This document shows positions 1 to 8,058 of a DNA stretch of 50,460 bases, piece by piece. The stretch spans positions 1-50,460 of the forward strand of contig JADFAK010000153.1 of assembly GCA_015665315.1 (NCBI GenBank). The letters are read 5' to 3'. The translations under genes and the position numbers were made by a program. The DNA is from Flavobacteriales bacterium (GTDB taxonomy: Bacteria > Bacteroidota > Bacteroidia > Flavobacteriales_D > Sanyastnellaceae). The notes beneath the pieces were generated by a model. It did no database searches. It saw nothing but the letters and a program-made list of their open reading frames with translations, and was not told the origin of the DNA. Position 1 is the first letter of the stretch, and each line of letters opens with the position of its first letter.

Positions 1-317
1 TAAAGTCCCTCCCAAAAATGTAGATCACTGGTTTCCTCGTAAGGCTCGAAGACAACACGATTGCATACGTCCCCTTGAAGATCAAGCACGCCGTTGATTA
101 CAATCGAAATATCTCCAATTTGGTCGTTGTTGACATCCAGAAAAATAGGTGTCACATGCACGCCGCCAGCAATAGTAAGCGTAGCGCCCTCTTCCACAAT
201 GACACTTTGGGTCAGAATTTGATCGGTGCCCCAAGTCGTGTCTTCCGAAATAATAAGCTGTGCGTTGACAGTCGATAATGCCAGTGCAAGCAAGGCGAAT
301 AATAGCAGTCTTTTCAT
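1..317 (-). CDS. Secreted protein, N-terminal fragment (truncated by window edge)
   Basis: The minus strand is open from an ATG at 315-317 to the window edge, giving about 105 residues with no stop. It starts with a clear signal peptide (MKRLLLFALLALALSTVNAQ, cut expected after NAQ). The mature part begins IISEDTTWGTDQILTQSV and continues with short beta-strand-like segments of the kind seen at the start of right-handed beta-helix or carbohydrate-surface proteins of Bacteroidota. The C-terminus, where a T9SS sorting domain would sit, is outside the window. Export is well supported; the specific function cannot be told from this fragment. Confidence 0.75.
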   Translation of the reverse strand, partial: MKRLLLFALLALALSTVNAQLIISEDTTWGTDQILTQSVIVEEGATLTIAGGVHVTPIFLDVNNDQIGDISIVINGVLDLQGDVCNRVVFEPYEETSDLHFWEGL

Positions 318-453
318 CAAAGAAAGTTTAATTGTTCAAGTTGTTTTCGACTACAAATCTAACATTTTCTACATGCAAGTTCGCCCCGTTTTGGCAAGGA
401 TATCGACAGGTATGGGATTGCAATTCGGCACTTCTCATTCCCTTTTGTTCCAT

Positions 454-499
454 CAGCGACAAGCGCAAATGAATCAACAGCTCAGCATTTGCCGAAGGC
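454..499. repeat. Dispersed palindromic element, complete copy
   Basis: The left half (AGCGACAAGCGCAAATG, at 455-471) is followed after 14 bp by the right half CATTTGCCGAAGGC (486-499). The inner arms GCAAATG and CATTTGC are exact reverse complements and can form a stem. The halves recur elsewhere in this window, exactly or nearly so, alone or paired. This copy lies in the divergent gap between the truncated secreted protein and the SulP gene. Confidence 0.7.
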
Positions 500-548
500 C
501 AGTCATAAATCTAAACAAAGAAGGAGGGAGCGCTCCATTGCAAAAGAC

Positions 549-556
549 TACCTTTG
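549..556 (+). promoter_or_regulatory. Candidate -7 box (TACCTTTG) for the SulP gene
   Basis: This is an exact match to the Bacteroidota -7 consensus TAnnTTTG, 30 bp before the SulP ATG. No good TTG -33 element sits at the expected distance, so the call rests on one half of the promoter. Confidence 0.4.
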
Positions 557-586
557 CCGACTTTTTGAGGACCATACACACACTCC

Positions 587-2194
587 ATGCTTTTTCGCAA
601 TTTCACTTTCAATCCCAAAGACGACTTACTCTCTGGACTTACGGTAGCCCTGGCTTTGGTGCCTGAGGCTGTTGCTTTCTCTTTTGTGGCTGGAGTTCCT
701 CCTCTGGTCGGTTTGTACGGTGCCTTTATGATGGGATTGATTACGGCCGTTTTCGGTGGCCGACCGGGCATGATTTCTGGTGCCACTGGTGCGATGGCGG
801 TAGTGATGGTATTCATGATCCAACAAGGGAATGCGGTAGGAGATAGCCTCGCCGAACCTATCGAAAACTTGGGGTTGGGTTGGCTGTTTATCTGTCTGCT
901 CATGGTTGGAAGCATCCAAATGCTCGCCGGATTTTTACGCTTGGGCAAGTTTGTACGCTTGATTCCTCACCCTGTAATGATGGGCTTTGTGAACGGACTA
1001 GCCATCGTGATTTTCCTTTCTCAATTGTCGCTCTTCAAAGAAACGGTCGATGGGGAAACGCAGTGGCTGCAAGGCTCAAACATGGCCATTATGCTCGGAT
1101 TGGTGGCACTCACCATGGCTATCATGTTTCTACTACCCAAGCTCACCAAGAAGATTCCTTCGGCTCTCGTAGCTATAGTAGTCGTGGCTTGTATCACCAT
1201 TTTCGGTGGATTGGACGTGGGAACTGTTGGGTCATTCATTCGTGATGGTGGTGGCGACGGCCTGCAAGGGTCTTTGCCTAGTTTTCAGGGGTATATTTTC
1301 GGACTCTTCGATACGCTTGACGGACATTGGGGCATGCTTATTTCGACGGCGTGTATCCTTGCGGCGGTCGGACTTATCGAGTCGCTTATGACCCTCAACT
1401 TAATCGATGAAATGACCGAGACCAGGGGAAGTGGAAATCGAGAATGCATTGCCCAAGGTGGAGCCAATATCGTAAACGGATTATTCGGTGGAATGGGCGG
1501 TTGCGCGATGATCGGTCAGTCCATTATCAACGTAAATTCAGGCGGTCGCGGACGATTGTCGGGAATCACTGCGGCGGTCGCTCTTCTTTGTTTTATCCTC
1601 TTCGGTGCCCCTTTGATCGAGCAAATTCCTATTGCCGCGCTGGTAGGTGTGATGTTCATGGTTGTTATTGGAACATTCGCTTGGAGTAGCTTCCGAATTT
1701 TGGGTAAAATCCCCGTTTCGGATGCCATTGTGCTCATCGCTGTTTCAGCTATAACAGTTTGGCAAGATTTGGCCATTGCCGTTATCTCGGGTGTGATCAT
1801 TTCGGCCTTGGTATTCGCTTGGAAAAACGCCACCATGATTCGTGCAAGAAAGCGTATCAAAGATGACGGAACCAGGGTGTACGAGATTTGGGGACCACTT
1901 TTCTTTGGTTCTGTGCAGGCTTTTGGTGGAAAATTTGATCCGAAAAGCGACCCGGATAAAATTGAAATTGACTTCATTGAGTCCAAAGTGGTCGATCATT
2001 CTGGAATTGAAGCCATCCGAAACATCACCAATAAATACATGGCCCTCGATAAACAGGTGCGCCTAACCCATTTGAGTCCCGAGTGCCAAGTACTCCTTCT
2101 CAAAGCGAGTCCGGCCTTCGAAGAGGTAATCGAAACTTCCATCGATGATCCACGCTACTATGTGGCATCGAGTGTCTTGGACAGCGAAGTGTAA
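587..2194 (+). CDS. SulP family inorganic anion transporter with STAS domain
   Basis: The 535-residue protein has the usual SulP length. Near residues 20-45 it carries the family signature (ALVPEAVAFSFVAGVPP, then GLYGAF), followed by a dozen or so hydrophobic segments to about residue 400. A cytoplasmic STAS domain follows at about 430-525 (DFIESKVVDHSGIEAI). SulP proteins in the inner membrane carry sulfate, bicarbonate or other anions, often with Na+ or H+; the substrate here cannot be told. ATG 587 places the first transmembrane signature at the normal distance from the N-terminus. It stands alone, with no sulfate-assimilation or carbonic anhydrase gene beside it. A second SulP domain in this window is fused to DabA at 13.8 kb and is clearly a different subfamily. 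Confidence 0.93.
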   Translation: MLFRNFTFNPKDDLLSGLTVALALVPEAVAFSFVAGVPPLVGLYGAFMMGLITAVFGGRPGMISGATGAMAVVMVFMIQQGNAVGDSLAEPIENLGLGWLFICLLMVGSIQMLAGFLRLGKFVRLIPHPVMMGFVNGLAIVIFLSQLSLFKETVDGETQWLQGSNMAIMLGLVALTMAIMFLLPKLTKKIPSALVAIVVVACITIFGGLDVGTVGSFIRDGGGDGLQGSLPSFQGYIFGLFDTLDGHWGMLISTACILAAVGLIESLMTLNLIDEMTETRGSGNRECIAQGGANIVNGLFGGMGGCAMIGQSIINVNSGGRGRLSGITAAVALLCFILFGAPLIEQIPIAALVGVMFMVVIGTFAWSSFRILGKIPVSDAIVLIAVSAITVWQDLAIAVISGVIISALVFAWKNATMIRARKRIKDDGTRVYEIWGPLFFGSVQAFGGKFDPKSDPDKIEIDFIESKVVDHSGIEAIRNITNKYMALDKQVRLTHLSPECQVLLLKASPAFEEVIETSIDDPRYYVASSVLDSEV

Positions 2195-2321
2195 GCTGCG
2201 TTTTCAAGTTAGAATGCATAATCTACGATTCGGTCATTGATTTCTACAGTTCGGAGAGTAAACCTTGTCGAGCGCAGACAATCGGGGCAACTTTGGGGCG
2301 AACCAATCCAAACCTATTGCC

Positions 2322-3557
2322 ATGAAACGATTCTTCAAATATCTCGCCAAAAGTATTCTCTTTCTTATTGCTTTTATTCTTGTTGCCTATTTTTCCTTCC
2401 GCGGAATCGAGTATGCAACCGGCGGCAAGTACGTCGACTACTTAACGGCCAATAGCGAAACGATCGCCCTACAAGAATCCTTCACCTTTGCAGGCATGCA
2501 GGAGGATCTCGCGGCCAACAAGGTTATCCTCGTAGGCGAAATTCACGGATTTGATGAGTCGTGTAAATTCGATGTTGATCTGTTCAAGCATGTTCATGCC
2601 AATCATGGCGTACGCTCATATTTCGCCGAACTAGATCTAGTCCAGGCCCACTACATGAATGAGTATATGCGCACAGGCGACGACTCTACTTTGTCGAGAA
2701 TCTTGGAAAGATGGGTCGTGGTTCAAGGCCGAAACAACCAGGATTACTTGGATAAATACAAGTCACTCCACCAATATTACCAGTCGCTGGATGCAGACGA
2801 TAAATTTGTTTTCTATGGCGTTGATAAAATTCAAGATTGGAAGCTGGTGCATCAATTCGTCAATGAGAAGTTGGCGCTGGATTCAAACTCAGCAGCTGTT
2901 CCTTACCAAAAGGAATCCATCATAGCCGACCTAAAGCAAGCAATTACAACGTTTCAGGCCTCGCCCAATGCCAATGCTTATTTCGAGGATCTATTGGTTA
3001 ATATTGAATATTCAGAAGGGAAGTTTGATCGCGAACAAGCCATGTTCAACAATTTCGAAACGCTGTATAAGCGGAACAAGCTGAACAAGGAGAAGGTCTA
3101 CGGTTTCTTTGGAAGTGCGCACGTTTTCCAATATCGCGTCAATGGCAAGCATCCTTTTGCCTCCCTCATGCGCCAGTCCGACCTGAACTTAGCGGGTGAA
3201 ATATTGTCCATAAACTTCCTCTATGTCGACAGCTATATGGTCATGCCAAGCGCCCAATTACCGGAGTTTGTGCGCACCGGACCCACGTTCACGAGAATGC
3301 CTATTTCATCTGATGCGGTCTTGTTCATGTATATCTATGGTGTCAATGACTTCAAGCGAATGACCCCAGAAAGCCACAAGTCGCTTTTAAAGTTGAATGG
3401 AGCCGATAGTCCGTACGGGAATTCATGCCGACTCAACACAACGATCAAGGTGTTGCCTATCATTCCAGACATGGACTTGGACGACGAGGGATCGGAATAT
3501 GTGCAGTACACGGTATTCGTGCGAAACGGTGATTGGGCACAGCCTGTTTCAGAGTAA
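2322..3557 (+). CDS. Membrane-anchored EreA/ChaN-like (Tiki superfamily) protein
   Basis: The reading frame opens at 2265, but ATG 2322 (MKRFFKYLAK) is preferred because a strong N-terminal membrane anchor (residues about 6-25) follows directly. The remaining roughly 385 residues appear periplasmic or extracellular. The segment VILVGEIHGFDES (GEIHG at about 72-76) and a later YGFFGSAHVFQ match the GE-x-H and G-x-x-H pattern of the erythromycin-esterase/ChaN/TraB-Tiki fold, in which these residues bind metal or act in hydrolysis. That makes a hydrolase or haem/iron-handling role possible, but the family is diverse and no substrate can be named. No operon partner is evident. Confidence 0.6.
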   Translation: MKRFFKYLAKSILFLIAFILVAYFSFRGIEYATGGKYVDYLTANSETIALQESFTFAGMQEDLAANKVILVGEIHGFDESCKFDVDLFKHVHANHGVRSYFAELDLVQAHYMNEYMRTGDDSTLSRILERWVVVQGRNNQDYLDKYKSLHQYYQSLDADDKFVFYGVDKIQDWKLVHQFVNEKLALDSNSAAVPYQKESIIADLKQAITTFQASPNANAYFEDLLVNIEYSEGKFDREQAMFNNFETLYKRNKLNKEKVYGFFGSAHVFQYRVNGKHPFASLMRQSDLNLAGEILSINFLYVDSYMVMPSAQLPEFVRTGPTFTRMPISSDAVLFMYIYGVNDFKRMTPESHKSLLKLNGADSPYGNSCRLNTTIKVLPIIPDMDLDDEGSEYVQYTVFVRNGDWAQPVSE

Positions 3558-3625
3558 GCGAAATACATAAAAAGGACATTCTTCATAACATCCACACGAC
3601 AAGCCATGGTCACGTCATTTCGCGG

Positions 3626-3633
3626 TATCTTTG
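3626..3633 (+). promoter_or_regulatory. Candidate -7 box (TATCTTTG) for rlmF
   Basis: This is an exact TAnnTTTG match 21 bp before the rlmF ATG. No convincing -33 element was found. Confidence 0.4.
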
Positions 3634-3654
3634 TTGATCAATTGAACGCATGCC

Positions 3655-4629
3655 ATGGCCGAAGAAAAAAGAGAACATCCCAAAGTTAAGTCTGGACTTC
3701 ACCCCAAAAACAAACACCGAGAGCGCTACGATTTCAAGGCCCTCGTGGAGAAAAGTCCGAATTTGGCTCCCTTCGTTCACGTGAATAAATTTCAAGATGA
3801 GTCGATTGATTTCTCCAACGCCGCGGCAGTACTGGCCTTGAACCAGGCCTTGCTCAAGAGCTACTACAACATCGATTTTTGGGAAATCCCCGAGGGATAT
3901 TTATGTCCGCCCATCCCCGGCCGTGCCGATTACATTCACCACGTCGCCGAGTTACTGAGCACAAGCAACGACAAAAAGATCCCACGAGGAGATCAAATCA
4001 AATGTCTGGATATCGGAGTAGGGACCAACTGCGTCTATCCGATCATCGGATCGCAAGAGTATGGCTGGTCCTTTGTAGGCAGTGATATCGATGAGACAGC
4101 CTTGGCTTCGGCGCAGCAAATTATCGACAAGAATGAAGTCCTCAAAGGCCTCGTCGAACTCCGTCACCAGAACCGCGACAAGTGGATTTTTCGAGGAGTA
4201 CTTACCAAAGAGGAATACGTAGATATTGTCATCTGCAACCCGCCATTTCACGCTTCACAGTTCGAAGCCGAGACGGCCAATCTCAGAAAGGTCAAGAATT
4301 TAACGGGGAAGAAGCTGAGTAAGCCTGTTCTTAATTTTGGCGGACAGCGAAAGGAATTGTGGTGCGAAGGCGGGGAAGAGCGTTTCATTGCCGACTTCGC
4401 GAGAATGAGCAAGGAATTTGCCAATTCCTGCTTTTGGTTCACGACCTTGGTATCCAAGGAATCACATGTGAGAGACGCCATTCGTGCGGTCAAGCAGGCG
4501 GGGGCCAACGAGTTTCGGATCCTCGAACTGGGACATGGCAACAAGTCAAGCCGAATCCTAGCATGGACATTTCTATCGCCGAAACAACAAAAACTGTGGG
4601 CAGGTTTCCGCTGGAAGAATCGTTCTTAG
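3655..4629 (+). CDS. rlmF: 23S rRNA (adenine-N6) methyltransferase RlmF
   Basis: The 324-residue protein matches RlmF (YbiN), which methylates A1618 of 23S rRNA with S-adenosylmethionine. It has the family N-terminus (GLHPKNKHRERYDF), then IPEGYLCPPIPGRADYIHH. The SAM-binding motif LDIGVGTNCVYPIIG lies at about 119-133, and the N6-adenine catalytic motif NPPFHAS at about 195-201. Its length is close to the E. coli enzyme plus a short tail. It runs tail to tail with the T9SS gene at 4680, and a half copy of the dispersed repeat fills the gap. Confidence 0.96.
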   Translation: MAEEKREHPKVKSGLHPKNKHRERYDFKALVEKSPNLAPFVHVNKFQDESIDFSNAAAVLALNQALLKSYYNIDFWEIPEGYLCPPIPGRADYIHHVAELLSTSNDKKIPRGDQIKCLDIGVGTNCVYPIIGSQEYGWSFVGSDIDETALASAQQIIDKNEVLKGLVELRHQNRDKWIFRGVLTKEEYVDIVICNPPFHASQFEAETANLRKVKNLTGKKLSKPVLNFGGQRKELWCEGGEERFIADFARMSKEFANSCFWFTTLVSKESHVRDAIRAVKQAGANEFRILELGHGNKSSRILAWTFLSPKQQKLWAGFRWKNRS

Positions 4630-4661
4630 GAAGATTTTATTGCACAAGAACGCCAGCTCGT

Positions 4662-4675
4662 CATTTGCCGAAGGC
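4662..4675 (+). repeat. Dispersed repeat, right half only
   Basis: This is an exact CATTTGCCGAAGGC copy in the 50-bp gap between two convergent genes. No left half is nearby. Confidence 0.65.
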
Positions 4676-4679
4676 TAAA

Positions 4680-5573
4680 TTATTGAACTACTAAGCGTGA
4701 ACTGCTCGTTCCTGATTCGGTAGCGAGCAAAAGGACGTAAACACCAGCATTCAAAGTGCCCCTAAGCAATTCGAAGGAAGTGTCGTTTACCGATTGCGAG
4801 GCGAGTATTTTTCCGTTCAAATCAACAATTCGATACGCTTTGATAAGCTCGCCAGTCTGGATAATTGAACTAGTCGTGAGCGGATTCGGAGCGATTGACA
4901 GTGGAGTTGAGCTATGTTCCGACACAGAAAGCGAGATGACATCGATATCGCCCACATGAATCATGTACACACCGTTGAACTCGCGCAAAGCGCCATAAAC
5001 GTCATAAACATCGCCCGGAAAAGGGTAGGCCTCGTCATCAATTCCTAGGCACGTAATCTCGCCATCGGCTGTCATAATGGTCCATTCATCATTCCCGTTA
5101 GGGGCAGTAAGCACTGTGGCAGAATACGCTCGCACCCGTGTGCCTTCCAACGATTCGTCTTGAGAAGTTACTCCATCAACTTCGGTCCCAGCAGGTGTGG
5201 CCAACCAAAATTCGGTCTGCTCAACCAAAGTCACGTCGACAAGCTGTGTGTTGCCATCGAGCTCGATAACTGTTCCGGTGATCGTAAGTTCGTCGCCCAC
5301 TTCAGGCTGTCTCGGCTCGGACCACCATGGCGGATTGGGCGGAACCATAAGCGTTTCTTCCACCACATAAATTCCGTTCCACGCGCCATATTCGTCCTGC
5401 ATATACCAAGAATCGCCGAAATACTCGGTGACTTTGGCGTTGATGGTGACTTCCTCATCCACATGAGGGGAGATCGCAGTCTCGCCTTGGACTTCAATAA
5501 TAGGAATTATGTCTTGTGCAGATGTACTGCAACAAATCGCCACAGCAAAGGCCGCAGAAAGTAGAGTTCGCAT
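4680..5573 (-). CDS. Secreted OB-fold-like protein with T9SS sorting domain
   Basis: The protein has 297 residues. A signal peptide (MRTLLSAAFAVAICCSTSAQ) is followed by two OB-fold-like modules, each with strings such as VTINAKVTEYFGDSWYMQDE and GDELTITGTVIELDGNTQLV. These resemble the DUF5689 and nuclease-associated OB domains common in secreted Bacteroidota proteins. The last 75 residues form a typical T9SS type A sorting domain (LSIAPNPLTTSS ... NAGVYVLLLATESG ... SRLVVQ), so the protein should cross the outer membrane through the Por machinery. No catalytic residues are visible; a binding role or a nucleic-acid-associated module is possible but unproved. It is divergent from rluF. Confidence 0.8.
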   Translation of the reverse strand: MRTLLSAAFAVAICCSTSAQDIIPIIEVQGETAISPHVDEEVTINAKVTEYFGDSWYMQDEYGAWNGIYVVEETLMVPPNPPWWSEPRQPEVGDELTITGTVIELDGNTQLVDVTLVEQTEFWLATPAGTEVDGVTSQDESLEGTRVRAYSATVLTAPNGNDEWTIMTADGEITCLGIDDEAYPFPGDVYDVYGALREFNGVYMIHVGDIDVISLSVSEHSSTPLSIAPNPLTTSSIIQTGELIKAYRIVDLNGKILASQSVNDTSFELLRGTLNAGVYVLLLATESGTSSSRLVVQ

Positions 5574-5650
5574 GGTTGTCGGTTTAGTTTCCCAAGGTAC
5601 TAAAAGTTCGAGAATTTGGGAGTCGGCTTGAATTACAACTTATTGCTCAT

Positions 5651-5664
5651 CATTTGCCGAAGGC
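5651..5664 (+). repeat. Dispersed repeat, right half only
   Basis: This is an exact CATTTGCCGAAGGC copy, 4 bp upstream of the rluF -7 box, between divergent genes. In this position it could influence transcription of rluF. Confidence 0.65.
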
Positions 5665-5668
5665 GTGT

Positions 5669-5676
5669 ACCTTTGC
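5669..5676 (+). promoter_or_regulatory. Candidate -7 box (TACCTTTG) for rluF
   Basis: This exact TAnnTTTG match lies 15 bp before ATG 5692. It rules against the upstream in-frame GTG at 5665, which would lie before the transcription start. Confidence 0.5.
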
Positions 5677-5691
5677 AAAAGAATTACGCCG

Positions 5692-6435
5692 ATGGACGAA
5701 CCGAAGACAACACGTATTAATAAATTCCTGAGTGAAGCTGGCTATTGCTCGCGCCGTGCTGCTGATAAATTAATCGAGCAGGGGAGAGTCACGATAAACG
5801 GCGTGGTGCCTGAAATGGGGACCAAGATTGTGCCGGGAGATCAGGTGCATGTCGACGGCGAGTTGATTGCCGATCCGACCGAGAAATTGGTGTACATCGC
5901 CTTGAACAAACCAGTGGGCATCGTGTGTACGACGGATACGAAGCGCGAGAAAGACAACATCATCGATTTCATCAATTATCCCACCCGTATATTCCCTATT
6001 GGCCGACTCGACAAGCCAAGCGAAGGTCTGATTTTTCTTACGAATGACGGGGATATTGTCAACAAAATACTTCGTGCACGCAACAACCACCAAAAGGAAT
6101 ATATCGTCACGGTAGACCACTTGATCACCAAGAAATTTATCCAGGAAATGAGCGCCGGAGTGCCAGTGTTGGACCAAATTACGCGCGAATGCGAGGTCGA
6201 GCAGCTCAGTAAATTTACCTTTCGCATCGTACTTACGCAGGGTTTGAACCGCCAAATTCGCCGCATGTGCGAATACTTAGATTACCGCGTACTCAAGCTC
6301 AAACGCGTGCGCATCATGAACATTCACTTGGACATGCCAGTGGGGGAGTGGAGGTATTTTACCCATGAAGAATTGGAGGAAATGAACCGCCTAATTGCCG
6401 ATTCGGATAAGACCTACCACGAAGAGAATACTTAG
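5692..6435 (+). CDS. rluF: 23S rRNA pseudouridine synthase RluF
   Basis: The 247-residue protein converts uridine 2604 of 23S rRNA to pseudouridine in E. coli. An N-terminal S4 RNA-binding domain ([20 protein letters not shown]) is followed by the RsuA-type catalytic domain, with the active-site Asp at about residue 107 in [18 protein letters not shown]. The closing motif [14 protein letters not shown] and the RIMN segment favour RluF over RluB/RluE. ATG 5692 was chosen because the promoter-like box lies between it and the upstream GTG. The stop codon lies inside a left-half copy of the dispersed repeat. Confidence 0.93.
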   Translation: MDEPKTTRINKFLSEAGYCSRRAADKLIEQGRVTINGVVPEMGTKIVPGDQVHVDGELIADPTEKLVYIALNKPVGIVCTTDTKREKDNIIDFINYPTRIFPIGRLDKPSEGLIFLTNDGDIVNKILRARNNHQKEYIVTVDHLITKKFIQEMSAGVPVLDQITRECEVEQLSKFTFRIVLTQGLNRQIRRMCEYLDYRVLKLKRVRIMNIHLDMPVGEWRYFTHEELEEMNRLIADSDKTYHEENT

Positions 6436-6449
6436 CGACAAGCGCAAAT
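6434..6449 (+). repeat. Dispersed repeat, left half only, between convergent stops
   Basis: The motif AGCGACAAGCGCAAAT fills the whole 13-bp gap between rluF and the SRPBCC gene. Its start overlaps the rluF TAG, and its last T is the first base of the TTA that is the stop codon of the opposite gene. Confidence 0.65.
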
Positions 6450-6937
6450 TAATCGTAGTCTTCGCTATCCTTGAATTTCCCTAGAGATCCTTTTTGCGAA
6501 CCAGAATCGGCATCATCATCTAGTAGATCCTCGGCATATTCCTTGAAATTGTCCAAGATCGCTTGCCAACCTTTTTTCTGAACTTCTATGGGTTGATCAG
6601 GATGCGCGTCAAAAGTTTCAACAATCGCAGTGCGGCTTCCTTCAGACTTGAAGGTGATGTCGACTTTGCGGCCATCTGAAAGTGTAAAAGCGAGTCTATG
6701 GGGTTCATCCACAATGTCGAATGTGCCTTTGAATTTGAAGCTTTCACTTCCGTCTTTGGCCGACATGAGGTACCTAAATTTCCCATCCTCAATTAGATCG
6801 ATTTTGACCTTAGGAGTATACCAATCAGGTGTGGCATTATTCCAAGCCTTGATATGCGACTTGGTCGTCCAGAGCATCCAAACTCCAGAAATCGGGGCAT
6901 TTACTTTTACCCGTACGGTTATCATTTCAGTACTCAC
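6449..6937 (-). CDS. SRPBCC (AHSA1/START-like) domain protein
   Basis: The 162-residue cytoplasmic protein has an SRPBCC/AHSA1-type hydrophobic-pocket fold: VNAPISGVWMLWTTKSHIKAWNN near the start, and a closing helix around KKGWQAILDNFKEYAEDLL. An acidic 25-residue tail follows. Members are annotated as activators of Hsp90 ATPase or SRPBCC proteins and bind small hydrophobic ligands; the ligand here is unknown. The preferred start is ATG 6937 (MSTEMITVRV), although the internal ATG 12 bp later is possible. It converges with rluF across a 13-bp gap. Confidence 0.85.
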   Translation of the reverse strand: MSTEMITVRVKVNAPISGVWMLWTTKSHIKAWNNATPDWYTPKVKIDLIEDGKFRYLMSAKDGSESFKFKGTFDIVDEPHRLAFTLSDGRKVDITFKSEGSRTAIVETFDAHPDQPIEVQKKGWQAILDNFKEYAEDLLDDDADSGSQKGSLGKFKDSEDYD

Positions 6938-7117
6938 TTGAATAATTTATTAGGCAATATTAAGCATGAAAATTCGATTTTCAATGGATTCGATTCGAAC
7001 AACAATTAAAGTTGGTGAATTGTCTCTAAATATCGGGTAATGATACGAGAAATACCTCGTTAAGGTTCAGTTTAGAAGGCTTTTAAATACGTGTGGCCTT
7101 GTGGTTTAGGTAATAAT

Positions 7118-7163
7118 CAGCGACAAGCGCAAATGGAAGTCCCCATCCCAATTTACCGAAGGT
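7118..7163 (+). repeat. Dispersed palindromic element, complete but decayed copy
   Basis: The left half CAGCGACAAGCGCAAATG (7118-7135) is intact. The right half (7151-7163, ATTTACCGAAGGT) has two changes from the consensus. The arrangement and spacing match the copy at 454. It lies in the 295-bp gap between the SRPBCC and MgtC genes, where nothing else was recognised. Confidence 0.6.
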
Positions 7164-7232
7164 GAATTATCTTCCATGGTTTTCGAAATCCTCATGCCGA
7201 AATGGGAAGAAAAATTCAGGGTGAAGTAGTGC

Positions 7233-7685
7233 TCACTCAGCTTTTTTAGCAGATTTATGAGTGTCGTCTTTTCCTCTATTTCTCATCCAGTGGTCCACAG
7301 GCAGCAAAACGGTATTGGTAAAGAGCACAAATCCCGTGCATGTAAGTGCTTGCTGAAAATTTCCGGTAGCAGCCAAACAGCCGATGGCCGCACTACACCA
7401 TATAGTCGCCGCCGAGGACAGTCCGTGCACATTGAGCCCCGACTTAAAAATCACACCACCCCCAAGAAAACCAATCCCCGTAACAACTTGACCAATAATG
7501 CGCGTCACATCCCCACCACCTTCCGTCATTTGAATGGAAATAAGCACATAAATCGCCGAGCCCAAAGATACCAGAGCATTTGTCCGCAAGCCAGCATCCT
7601 TTTGCCTAAACTGGCGTTCGAATCCAATGGCTAGTCCGCACAGCATGGCTAGTCCCAAGGTTATTATAAAGTCTGTTATTTCCAT
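7233..7685 (-). CDS. MgtC/SapB family membrane protein
   Basis: The 150-residue protein has four predicted membrane segments and the MgtC hallmarks (GLAIGFERQFRQKDAGLRTNALVSLGSA, then IIGQVVTGIGFLGGGVIFKSG and GLSSAATIWCSAAIGCLAATG). MgtC-like proteins of this short type act in the inner membrane and are linked to Mg2+ limitation and ATP-synthase or envelope homeostasis. The cytoplasmic C-terminal ACT-like domain of longer MgtC proteins is absent. The start is ATG 7685. No Mg2+ transporter gene lies beside it. Confidence 0.9.
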   Translation of the reverse strand: MEITDFIITLGLAMLCGLAIGFERQFRQKDAGLRTNALVSLGSAIYVLISIQMTEGGGDVTRIIGQVVTGIGFLGGGVIFKSGLNVHGLSSAATIWCSAAIGCLAATGNFQQALTCTGFVLFTNTVLLPVDHWMRNRGKDDTHKSAKKAE

Positions 7686-8058
7686 GGCGTAATAAGGCTA
7701 TATTTGGCCTAGGCAAGTCGCCTCCCATCGCATCAACCCTCGCATCAGACCCACTGACAAAAGCATTGTGACCAAGAGCAACCCACTCCAAAGCACGCCA
7801 AAGATGCAAATTGTTGGGATTGAGTTGAAGCTGAAGGAGGGATTTTAGTTAACAAGCCATCTCGACGTCGCGACATAGGGAAGTAGTCTAAAAAGATCAA
7901 CCCAATTTTCCATTTTCAATTTCAAAAAATGTGATTGTATGTCGGACTTTTCTCAGAGAGTAGAAATAGCATATCAACGCCTCTCATCAAGCATCTCAAT
8001 AAAATCCCGAACTTCACGGCAAGATTGATATCATCCACTAATGGATATGAATTAACGT
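7686..8058. other. Gap holding the first cassette leader (U1)
   Basis: There is no gene here. The left part (to about 7885) shows nothing recognisable. The right part holds the U1 leader repeat that recurs before the second paralogue. Confidence 0.6.
7891..8028 (+). repeat. Cassette leader repeat U1
   Basis: Positions 7910-8028 match 10010-10129 (U2) base for base except for one extra C in U2. An AT-rich block (CCATTTTCAATTTCAAAAAA) leads into a unique stretch ending AAGATTGA, about 30 bp before the ATG. The conservation of a non-coding leader suggests that the promoter and 5' UTR are inside it. Confidence 0.85.
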
